Part shown: in pieces, positions 57,005-64,000 of the stretch
Layout: the number at the start of each line of letters is the position of its first letter
Numbering within the stretch: position 1 is the first letter of the stretch
From: Silurus meridionalis
Taxonomy: Eukaryota > Chordata > Actinopteri > Siluriformes > Siluridae
Reading direction: 5' to 3'
DNA length: 64,000 nt
Assembly (NCBI RefSeq): GCF_014805685.1
Contig: NC_060900.1
Coordinates: forward strand, 9,225,450-9,289,449
The notes under the pieces: model-generated
What the model saw: only the letters and a program-made list of their open reading frames with translations
Database searches by the model: none
What the model was told of the DNA's origin: nothing
Position numbers and translations under genes: made by a program

Positions 57005-58042
57005 GGTTGTTTCTTTAAAGACATAATTTAAGCAACCTCCTAAATGTTTCTGCTTCCAGTTGTAACCTATCTCACTACAGCCCATATTACCTGAGATACA
57101 TATCAAGTTGAGATAAAACAACCAAGTAAGACCTTCCAACATGCTGCTTTGATGGAAAACCTTTGTGAACAACAGTTTTAGCATGGCTTCAGCACCCAGC
57201 ACTCCTAATGTGTATGCAGATCATTAACACCTCTATTGCCTTCGTCCAATACCCATTTAAGATTTCTAAATTAACATCTTACGCTTATACTGTGGAAGCA
57301 CGTTTGGTACCACTCAGACTTTGTTCATCTCATTCCCATTGAAGGTTCATTTGAGACCCACTGTGAAGTACCGCTAGAATCGTAAAATCAAAGTAAAAAA
57401 AGACAGCATAAGCAATGTGCCATTGTGTATTTACCAAGTCTCAGTAGATGCACCTTCTTACACCATACACCTTCTATGTTTGGTGAACTATTTGGTTGTT
57501 TTACATGAACTGGTTCCCTCTTTATTTGTGATGGCCAAGAAGAACAAAATTAGATTCAGTAGCATGAAGTAACAATGTACTAAAAATAAAGAAATTCTGG
57601 TATGTTGCATATTTGAATTTTGAGTTTTCCCAATTTACACTGGTGCACACCTTTTTGCTTTTGATGACCTGATTGTTTGCATACCATGTGCCGGGTCCCT
57701 GTTGAGGCGAGATGTCCAAGTATGACGGCGTTGTCCTCAGCAGTTCCAATACATTTCTGTGAACATAATCATGTTGTTTGGTCGTGAGTCATGTGAGCTC
57801 CAAAAATATGGATTTATTATGAACGCTTGGATGTCAGTGCATATCACTCATCAAAAGCATGCTTTAGTTCGGTGAACTATTTGGTTTTTCAACATGTACA
57901 GATTTCTTCTTGATTTGCCTTTGTGTTCTTCAGGCAAAGCTCAAATCGCAGGGAATGTGTGTTTTGGGATGTTTATTAAGAGATTTCATTCGCAAGCGTG
58001 AGTTCCTGGTCTGAATTCCTTTACACTTCAAAATAGCCAGGT
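57005..58042. repeat. Spacer of the scrambled Thr/Ala tRNA repeat
   Basis: Holds diverged duplicates of neighbouring modules: 57770-57990 resembles 58155-58330 and 58470-58640 (GGTCGTGAGTCATGTGAGCT, TTGATTTGCCTTTGTGTTCT). No tRNA found between 57005 and 58042. Confidence 0.65.
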
Positions 58043-58105
58043 GGGAATGTAGCTCAGTGGTAGAGTGCATACTTTGCATGTATGAGGTCCTGGGTTGCAT
58101 CTCCA
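58043..58105 (+). pseudogene. tRNA-Ala(UGC) pseudogene with T-arm deletion
   Basis: Same body as the Ala gene at 56933, anticodon loop TTTGCAT (TGC). Nine bases are missing between CTGGGTT and GCATCTCCA, removing most of the T loop and the 3' T stem, hence the B box. It cannot be a functional tRNA gene. Confidence 0.88.
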
Positions 58106-58350
58106 AGCTGCTTCTTTATAATCCCTAAAATGTCTATAAGTTTTAGGTGCGCGCATATTCTTGTTGTATGGTCGTCAGTCATGTGAGCTCCAAAAATATG
58201 GATTGATTATGAAAGCTTGAATGTCAGTGCATATCACTCATCAAAAGCATGCTTTAGTTCGGTGAACTATTTGGTTTTTCAACATGTACAGGTTTCTTCT
58301 TGATTTGCCTTTGTGTTCTTCAGGCAAAGCTCAAATAAGCCCTCTTGAAT

Positions 58351-58422
58351 GGCATGATGGCCAAGTGGCAAGGCGTCGGTCTCAGAAACCGAAGATCATG
58401 GGTTCAATCCCCAGCATCTCCA
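58351..58422 (+). pseudogene. Chimeric tRNA: Thr body, Ala 3' end
   Basis: Bases up to ATGGGTTCAATCCCC follow the Thr copies. The 3' end AGCATCTCCA and the flank AAGCTGCTTCTTTATAAT follow the Ala pseudogene at 58043-58130. The acceptor strands GGCATGA and CATCTCC cannot pair beyond two bases. The anticodon loop reads CTCAGAA (CAG). Nonfunctional recombinant. Confidence 0.88.
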
Positions 58423-58665
58423 AGCTGCTTCTTTATAATGCATAAAATGTCTATAAGTTTTAGGTGCGCATATTCTTGTTGTATGGTCGTCAGTCATGTG
58501 AGCTCCAAAAATATGGATTAATTATGAAAGCTTGAATGTCAGTGCATATCACTCATCAAAAGCATGCTTTAATTCGGTGAACTATTTGGTTTTTCAACAT
58601 GTACAGGTTTCTTCTTGATTTGCCTTTGTGTTCTTCAGGCAAAGCTCAAATAAGCCCTCTTGAAT

Positions 58666-58737
58666 GGCATGATGGCCAAGTGGCAAGGCGTCGGTCTCAG
58701 AAACCGAAGATCATGGGTTCAATCCCCATTCATGTCT
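58666..58737 (+). tRNA. Thr-type tRNA with CAG anticodon (possible pseudogene)
   Basis: 72 nt. The acceptor GGCATGA/TCATGTC is fully paired (one G-U) and the T arm ATGGG/CCCAT and A and B boxes are intact. The anticodon stem TCGGT/ACCGA encloses CTCAGAA, giving anticodon CAG (Leu codon CUG) instead of CGT. There is no long variable arm, so it is not a Leu tRNA body. Structurally it is better than the Thr(CGU) copy at 56650. It may be a mis-anticodon tRNA-like gene or a pseudogene. Confidence 0.75.
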
Positions 58738-58784
58738 GTTTGGTAAATCATTCTTCTTTGTTCACTTTCATCTTGTGCAGTTCA

Positions 58785-58884
58785 NNNNNNNNNNNNNNNN
58801 NNNNNNNNNNNNNNNNNNNNNNNNNNNNNNNNNNNNNNNNNNNNNNNNNNNNNNNNNNNNNNNNNNNNNNNNNNNNNNNNNNNN
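58785..58884. other. Assembly gap (100 N)
   Basis: Exactly 100 N, a conventional placeholder for a gap of unknown length. It lies between two different tRNA tandem arrays, so an unknown number of repeat units may be missing. Confidence 0.98.
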
Positions 58885-58910
58885 CACCACCCACACTTTT
58901 TTTCTTTACT

Positions 58911-58983
58911 GGCCCAGTGGCCTAATGGATAAGGCATCAGCCTTCGGAGCTGAGGATTGTGGGTTCAAATCCCATCTGGGTCA
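58911..58983 (+). tRNA. tRNA-Arg(UCG), unit 1
   Basis: GGCCCAG/CTGGGTC acceptor fully paired, D arm with GGCCTAATGGATAAGG, anticodon stem TCAGC/GCTGA around CTTCGGA (anticodon TCG), T arm GTGGG TTCAAAT CCCAT. A73. All arms pair; a plausible functional gene. The TTTTTTT upstream, not downstream, is unusual for termination. Confidence 0.9.
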
Positions 58984-59376
58984 AATGTTAAAGAAGCATG
59001 CGACTAAATTTATGGTCTACTGGCACCTAAAATGTAAATAAGCTGCAGACCATCACAAGTGATACTTCATTGTTAGACATGCAACATAGCAAAGAGGTTC
59101 CACTGGAGAAGTTCATGCCAGATTCTTATTCTGGTGAACAGAGGATGAGTATCGGTTTATCCCATTTGTTTTGATTCTATGTTGCCATGTTTTGCAGGGC
59201 AATTTACCTAGAAAATTCCAAATCAATCTAAAAGCTCTTGCACTCAGGATCTTGCTCAGCTGTTGCGTCAGAGGAAACACAACAAGTTAAAGAAGCATCA
59301 GTGGTGTAGTCCAATCATGCTGATGCAGAGTCTTGTCATGTGTTGCTAAATATTAATCAGATTGAAGGTGGCGAAA

Positions 59377-59447
59377 ACACTAGTGGTGTAGTGGTATTGT
59401 GAAAGATTCCCATTCTTGTGACCTGGCTTTGACTCCTGGCTGGTGTC
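59377..59447 (+). pseudogene. tRNA-Gly(CCC)-like pseudogene, unit 1
   Basis: Acceptor strands ACACTAG and CTGGTGT pair at all seven positions. The D region TGGTGTAGTGGTATTG and loop TTCCCAT (anticodon CCC) match tRNA-Gly(CCC). The B box GCTTTGACTCC departs from GGTTCGANTCC at two key bases (G53 to C, C56 to T), and the T stem has a C-C mismatch. Confidence 0.78.
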
Positions 59448-59581
59448 TTTTTTTTTTTTACGATCTTGTTTAATTTACTCTGCAGCTTAATATAGCCTAG
59501 CAAATTCCTATGACCCTCAAAAACGTCTTGCTAACAAAATATTGTTCTGTTGTTGCACCACCCACACTTTTTTTCTTTACT

Positions 59582-59654
59582 GGCCCAGTGGCCTAATGGA
59601 TAAGGCATCAGCCTTCGGAGCTGAGGATTGTGGGTTCAAATCCCATCTGGGTCA
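59582..59654 (+). tRNA. tRNA-Arg(UCG), unit 2
   Basis: Identical in sequence to the unit 1 gene over the tRNA body. Confidence 0.9.
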
Positions 59655-60047
59655 AATGTTAAAGAAACATGCGACTAAATTTATGGTCTACTGGCACCTA
59701 AAATGTAAATAAGCTGCAGACCATCACAAGTGATACTTCATTGTTAGACATGCAACATAGCAAAGAGGTTCCAATGGAGAAGTTCATGCCAGATTCTTAC
59801 TCTGGTGAACAGAGGATGAGTATCGGTTTATCCCATTTGTTTTGATTCTATGTTGCCATGTTTTGCAGGGCAATTTACCTAGAAAATTCCAAATCCATCT
59901 AAAAGCTCTTGCACTCAGGATCTTGCTCAGCTTTTGTGTCAGAGGAAACACAACAAGTTAAAGAAGCATCAGTGGTGTAGTCCAATCATGCTGATGCAGA
60001 GTCTTGTCATGTGTTGCTAAATATTAATCAGATTGAACGTGGCGAAA

Positions 60048-60118
60048 ACACTAGTGGTGTAGTGGTATTGTGAAAGATTCCCATTCTTGTGACCTGGCTT
60101 TGACTCCTGGCTGGTGTC
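60048..60118 (+). pseudogene. tRNA-Gly(CCC)-like pseudogene, unit 2
   Basis: Same sequence as the unit 1 copy, with the same B-box and T-stem defects, showing the defects predate the duplication. Confidence 0.78.
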
Positions 60119-60251
60119 TTTTTTTTTTTTACGATCTTGTTTAACTTACTCTGCAGCTTAATATAGCCTAGCAAATTCCTATGACCCTCAAAAACGTCTT
60201 GCTAACAAAATATTGTTCTGTTGTTGCACCACCCACACTTTTTTTTTTACT

Positions 60252-60324
60252 GGCCCAGTGGCCTAATGGATAAGGCGTCAGCCTTCGGAGCTGACGATTG
60301 TGGGTTCGAATCCCATCTGGGTCA
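60252..60324 (+). tRNA. tRNA-Arg(UCG), unit 3
   Basis: Differs from units 1-2 at three places: GGCGTCAG for GGCATCAG in the D arm end, CTGACGATTG for CTGAGGATTG, and TTCGAAT for TTCAAAT in the T loop. The last change restores the canonical B box GGTTCGAATCC, so this copy looks the closest to consensus. Confidence 0.92.
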
Positions 60325-60646
60325 AATGTTAAAGAAGCATGCGACTAAATTTATGGTCAACTGGCACCTAAAATGTAAATCACCTGCAGACCATCACAAG
60401 TGATACTTCATTGTTAGACATGCAACATAGCAAAGAGGTTCCCCTGGAGAAGTTCATGCCAGATTCTTATTCTGGTGAACAGAGGATGAGCATCGGTTTA
60501 TCCCATTTGTTTTGATTCTATGTTGCCATGTTTTGCAGGGCAATTAACCTAGAAAATTCCAAATCCATCTAAAAGCTCTTGCACTCAGGATCTTGCTCAG
60601 CTGTTGCGTCAGAGGAAACACAACAAGTTAAAGAAGCATCAGTGGT

Positions 60647-61560
60647 TGTTAGATTTTTATCATGCCCAAACGAAACTTAATTCGTGGAGAGGTTTTCCAT
60701 ACGATCTGCGATACCCGTAGGCCTTTCTGATCAGGGAAGAATCACACCGCACACAGCAAATGCTTCCTCTTCAGTTTATTGCAGGCGGCAGAACGTTTAT
60801 ATACACATACAAATAAAAGAAACCTGACCTAGTTGTTTTCTGTTTAGACAAGAGGATATACTAGCTGGCGATGTGTGAGTCCAGATAAGGACTCCCTGTT
60901 TACCTTAAAGACTAACATCGTAAATATTCTATAGACACTGAGCAGACAAAGGAATGTGTGTGAAACAGTGTGAAAACCATCCTAACACTAACAATGGCCA
61001 CTTTAAATCATTTATGATTTAGCATCACACACCAAAACATAGGATGTTCATCCGTGGAACAGAACCGGTGACACAAACTGCAAATGAAAAGACAAAGACA
61101 AACAAAAACATAGAGATTCCATTTCATTCTTTCCCTACATGCATATAATCCTTCATCATCACCACTCCAATCGAGGCCTTTATGGCCTGTCTTACCATCA
61201 TCATCAAACATGGCAACATACAAAGTATAATTCCAACAATCAATAAAAGAATCATTCCTAAAACAAAATAGTGTTCAACACTCGTAAACAAACTCTTAAT
61301 CTTCTCAAAAAAACTTTGTTCAGCAGATGTTTCACGTTCTCCAAGACATCATGAGACATTTATTTCTCAGTGCTTGCTCAGTATGTCTATTAGCAGTATT
61401 ATAAGGTATACAGGTACAATCTCTTCTCTGAATAATGTGTTCAAAGAGAATAAGGAAAATTCGGAGTCTAGTTACAACTATGCACATATTGTTTAGAATT
61501 TAGACCTAGAGCAGGTATCAGGGTAAGCTAAACAAAACAGTTAACCGAGTCAGATCTTCA
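60647..61560 (-). repeat. 3' LTR of an endogenous retrovirus
   Basis: The element reads right to left. The LTR would start TGAAGATCTG at 61560 and end CTAACA at 60647. A TATATAAACG box (about 60790-60799) lies upstream of AATAAA (60776-60781) on the minus strand, as in U3-R. The 5' LTR is outside the window, so the limits rest on TG..CA, the polypurine-like stretch just beyond 61560 and the clean break with the tandem unit at 60646. Confidence 0.75.
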
Positions 61561-61579
61561 CCCCGGAGGTGGCCCCCTT

Positions 61580-61681
61580 TCTACTATAAAGAAAGGATCT
61601 TTCCGTGGGCTCTCAACTGTTTCAGCCCTGAATACTCACTTAGGCAGGCTTCTTAGGCCAACAGACCAATTAGTGCACAGA
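61580..61681 (-). other. ERV pol-LTR junction, no env
   Basis: The roughly 100 bp between the pol stop and the polypurine-like run (about 61571-61580) hold no reading frame. An env of usual length (over 1 kb) is therefore missing. Confidence 0.7.
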
Positions 61682-62288
61682 TTAAGTGGGTGCTGTTTTG
61701 ATCCTGCTTGCATGTATCCACTGTGGCTGATGATCAGTCAGAACTCCAGTTCTGGTTACAGATAGAACATTCGCTGGACCCAGATACTTCGGCTCACCGA
61801 CCTTGGTAGGCTTCAGACTTCGTATCAGGACCTGCTGATTAGGCACAAAAGGGTGTGTTGGCTTATCTGTGGGCAGAGGAAGAGTTAGTGAGACATCAGC
61901 ACTGATAGAATTTGATTTCTCAACCAGGGCAGAAACGTAGTCGTCCACCATCACTTCCAGGTTACCTAAGGAACAAATGCCAGTCGTCCCTGACCCATGG
62001 GGTCGGGAAAGGCCGGCCCATTAGAATTTCAAAAGGTGACAGTTTGGTAGTTGAAGATGGGGTCATTCTCATTTCTGTGAGCACTGCCGGGAGAACAACA
62101 GTCCAATTTCGGCCTGTTTCAATGCAGGCTTTAGTAATATGTTCCTTAATGGTTCTGTTTGTTCTCTCTACCACTCCAGCTGACTGTGGGTGATAGGGAA
62201 TATTAAAATGCCAGTCAATTGCTAAGCTTTTAGCCAAAAGTTGTGTTACCTTCGAAGCAAAAGGTGTGCCGTTATCACTTTCAATCAC
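61682..62288 (-). pseudogene. ERV integrase, catalytic core second half and C-terminus
   Basis: Frame 62288-61962 holds the second catalytic Asp (IESDNGTPFASK) and the catalytic Glu (AGVVERTNRTIKEH), then TKLSPFEILMGRPFP. The C-terminal part, frame 61954-61682, has HPFVPNQQVLIRSLKPTKVG and YLGPANVLSVTRTGVL, the SH3-like end. A frame change of a few bases near 61955 separates them. The pol stop at 61682 is only about 120 bp from the LTR, so env is absent. Confidence 0.86.
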
Positions 62289-62378
62289 ACTAGGAATACC
62301 AAACCTAGAGATGATCTCTTTTGTTAATATTTTGACAACCGTTTTAGCATTCTCTGTCGCACATGCAAATGCTTCTGG

Positions 62379-62969
62379 TCACTTACTGAATCTGTCAACT
62401 ATAACCAACAGATATCTCAAATTTCCTACAGCTGGCATATGTGTAAAATCTATCTGTAGGTGTTGGAAAGGGGCTTCAGGAAAAGTAAGCGCAGTATGTT
62501 GTACAGGTCGATGTACATTAGTTTTGGCACAAGTCAAACATGAATCCAACACTAGCTTGGTTGTTTTAGCTACATCAGCAATACAGTATAATGCATTTAT
62601 AGCCTGTATGACTTTAGCTATGCTAATGTGTGACGTCCCATGGTAATGCTTCACCAACACTATTAAAGCTAGTTTGGGAAGAGCAATTTTGCCATCTACA
62701 TCTCTAATGATACCAGCAGAATCTGATTTACATTGTTTAGAAGCCCAATACTCAATGTCCTCCTCAGTAGGCTGACTTTGAAGTATTTTTAGGTCAATGT
62801 CTGGTATATTGGAGATATGTGACATCATCGAGATCTCAGGATTTGTATGTACAGTGTCCAAATCTACTGCTTGTTTTGCTGCTTCCTTAGCTACTTTATC
62901 CGCTAATGTATTTCCCTGAGTTTCTTCTGAATCACCTACGGCATGTCCTTTAACCTTCACTATGGCCAC
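62379..62969 (-). pseudogene. ERV RNase H end and integrase N-terminus
   Basis: Starts with VKVKGHAVGDSEETQGNTLA (last RNase H Asp region). It includes the integrase zinc finger with HYHGTSHIS and CLTCAKTN, and ends HLQIDFTHMPAVGNLRYLLV at the first core Asp. It stops at a nonsense codon after VDRFSK at about 62379, and the next frame follows directly. About 196 residues. Confidence 0.87.
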
Positions 62970-63044
62970 TTTGGCAGGGAGCTGAACAGCTTTTAAAAGG
63001 TAACCTATAAGATTAAAATGTGCTATGGGCTTTCCATCAGCTGT

Positions 63045-63929
63045 TTAAAAGTCTCTTTGCTTCCATGTTTCGGCAAAATCATGCACAACACCATAAGCAA
63101 ACTTAGAATCAGTGTATATAGTCACTACTTTACCTTCAGACAACTGACATGCTCTTGTGAGTGCGACCAACTCTGCAGCTTGTGCAGATGTGTATGGTAA
63201 TGATTTAGCTTCAACTATTACATCAGGTAATCTTACAACCGCATATCCACATAAATACACACCATCAGAAGGTTTTGAACATGAACCATCTACATATAGA
63301 CAATTCCCCTCTTCCAGGGCCGTATCTAAAAGATCGGGCCTACAAGAGGTCTCTTGTTCAATGTGTTTAAGGCAATCATGTGTGTCGTCAAAACCATCTA
63401 AGTCAATATTGCCTAGCAGATCACGCAGAGCTACTACAGCTGAATGCGGCTGTGAAGAAGGCTTAATAGTTAAGTTTTCCGTTGACAAGAGCGTGGTCTC
63501 ATAACCAGATCTACGTTGTGCTGTCATATGTTGTGTGTTGAGGTTGTGTAAAATAGCTGTTACCTGATGTGAGGTGTACAGTATCAAAGGATGTGACAGC
63601 ACCGTTTTCTCAGCATCCCGGACCATCAGAGCCGCAGCAGCCACTGCACGCAAGCACGAGGCCAACCCTTGTGCTATGTTGTCTAAAGATTTGGAAAGAT
63701 ATGCAACAGGGCGATATCTGTCACCGTGTTCCTGGGCTAGGATCCCCGCAGCCGTACCACCACGTTCGTGCACATATAGATGAAAAGGCTTAGCATAATT
63801 CGGCTGACGAGTCAACAAAACCCTGAGGAAGACGGGTCCAGGTGAATTGACGTCCCCTATAGGTAAATGCGAAAAGTGGCTGCGTCTCTGAGGCCAAAGG
63901 GACACTGAAAAAAGCAGAACAAAGATCAA
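63045..63929 (-). pseudogene. ERV RT connection and RNase H
   Basis: The useful part runs from about 63810 on: RQPNYAKPFHLYVHERGGTA (connection), YRPVAYLSKSLDNIAQGLAS, then RNase H with LYVDGSCSKPSDGVYLCGYA (Asp), AQAAELVALTRACQL (Glu) and VVTIYTDSKFAYGVVHDFAE (Asp). It ends WKQRDF followed by a stop at 63042. The first 40 residues of the open frame are a wrong-frame shadow of the RT. The polymerase palm between RT start and connection, with its YxDD box, is deleted. Confidence 0.86.
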
Positions 63930-63993
63930 TCACAGTAAAAAATCTGTGAGTCGCTGGTATAGAGTTAACAATGGTAGCTACATCGGGCACCAA
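63790..63993 (-). pseudogene. ERV reverse transcriptase, N-terminal palm fragment
   Basis: 67 residues: VPDVATIVNSIPATHRFFTV, IDLCSAFFSVPLASETQPLF, RGRQFTWTRLPQGFVDS. This is the fingers-palm part with the first catalytic Asp (VIDLCSAFF). After GFVDS the sequence jumps to the connection domain. It continues to the right beyond the window. Confidence 0.87.
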
Positions 63994-64000
63994 AGGAGCT

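Larger units (their letters stand above)
58149..58784 (+). repeat. Tandem pair of about 314-bp units with Thr-type tRNA
   Basis: The block from GCATATTCTTGTTGTATGG to the tRNA is repeated (about 58153 and 58467) with very few differences. The second unit keeps the original Thr 3' end; the first carries the Ala 3' end. Confidence 0.88.
58885..60646 (+). repeat. 670-bp tandem array: two full units and one interrupted
   Basis: Units start at CACCACCCACACTTTTTTT (58885, 59557, 60227). Each carries a tRNA-Arg; units 1 and 2 also carry a tRNA-Gly-like pseudogene. Spacing of the Arg genes is 671 and 670 bp, with very high identity. Unit 3 ends at AAGCATCAGTGGT (60646), where a provirus begins. Confidence 0.95.
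60647..64000 (-). mobile_element. Endogenous retrovirus, 3' part (continues past window end)
   Basis: Pol fragments RT, RNase H and integrase on the minus strand are followed after about 120 bp by the 3' LTR, with no env between. Stops and an RT deletion show it is defective. The pol similarity is to class I (gamma/epsilon-like) fish retroviruses by eye. It is inserted in the third unit of the tRNA-Arg array. Confidence 0.88.

Noticed and set aside
58599..58925. Open frame across the N gap
   Set aside because: Runs through unknown bases and tRNA genes.

Overview
The window looks like nuclear DNA of a ray-finned fish. It is AT-rich with many microsatellites and is dominated by transposon families typical of teleosts: several Tc1-like families, hAT and Harbinger DNA transposons, L2- and RTE-type LINEs with tRNA-headed SINEs, Gypsy elements including a Gmr1-like one, DIRS1-like tyrosine-recombinase elements and an endogenous retrovirus. 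The species cannot be proved from the sequence; an otophysan such as a catfish is possible but only a guess.

Host protein-coding content is sparse. The one convincing host exon is the first coding exon of a Bassoon/Piccolo-type presynaptic scaffold gene on the minus strand (13865-14034). It sits under a CpG-rich promoter (about 12.7-14.3 kb). Everything from 13864 leftwards would be its first intron, filled with Tc1 copies, a DIRS1-like relic, microsatellites and a CAGAGGTGG-ended repeat that recurs at 45-47 kb. The other host content is a tRNA gene region (56.5-60.6 kb): Thr- and Ala-type genes and pseudogenes in a scrambled repeat, then, across a 100-N gap, a 670-bp tandem unit carrying tRNA-Arg(UCG) plus a tRNA-Gly(CCC)-like pseudogene.

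Layout: 0-14 kb, intron with DNA transposons. 14-17 kb, promoter then Tc1-type elements. 17-23.5 kb, an RTE LINE on the minus strand split by a Gmr1-like retrotransposon whose integrase precedes its reverse transcriptase. 25.9-31.9 kb, a Harbinger element with exact ends, a Myb-like gene, a HARBI1-like transposase and an L2 LINE lodged in a transposase intron. 32-35 kb, a DIRS1-like relic. 35-44 kb, two Gypsy fragments, a second RTE LINE and two small insertions with clean target duplications. 45-47.7 kb, the second CAGAGGTGG repeat and SINEs. 48.7-53.7 kb, a young GC-rich chromovirus with 402-bp LTRs. 54-56 kb, LINE and Tc1 fragments. 56.5-60.6 kb, tRNA genes. 60.6-64 kb, the 3' part of an endogenous retrovirus on the minus strand.

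Most of the biology here is element-on-element nesting. Target duplications and interrupted frames allow insertions to be ordered. The most useful observations are the INT-before-RT element, the LINE inside a Harbinger intron, the indel-only difference between the chromovirus LTRs (which points to consensus errors rather than decay), the tRNA chimera joined at the B box, and the provirus inside a tRNA-Arg repeat unit.
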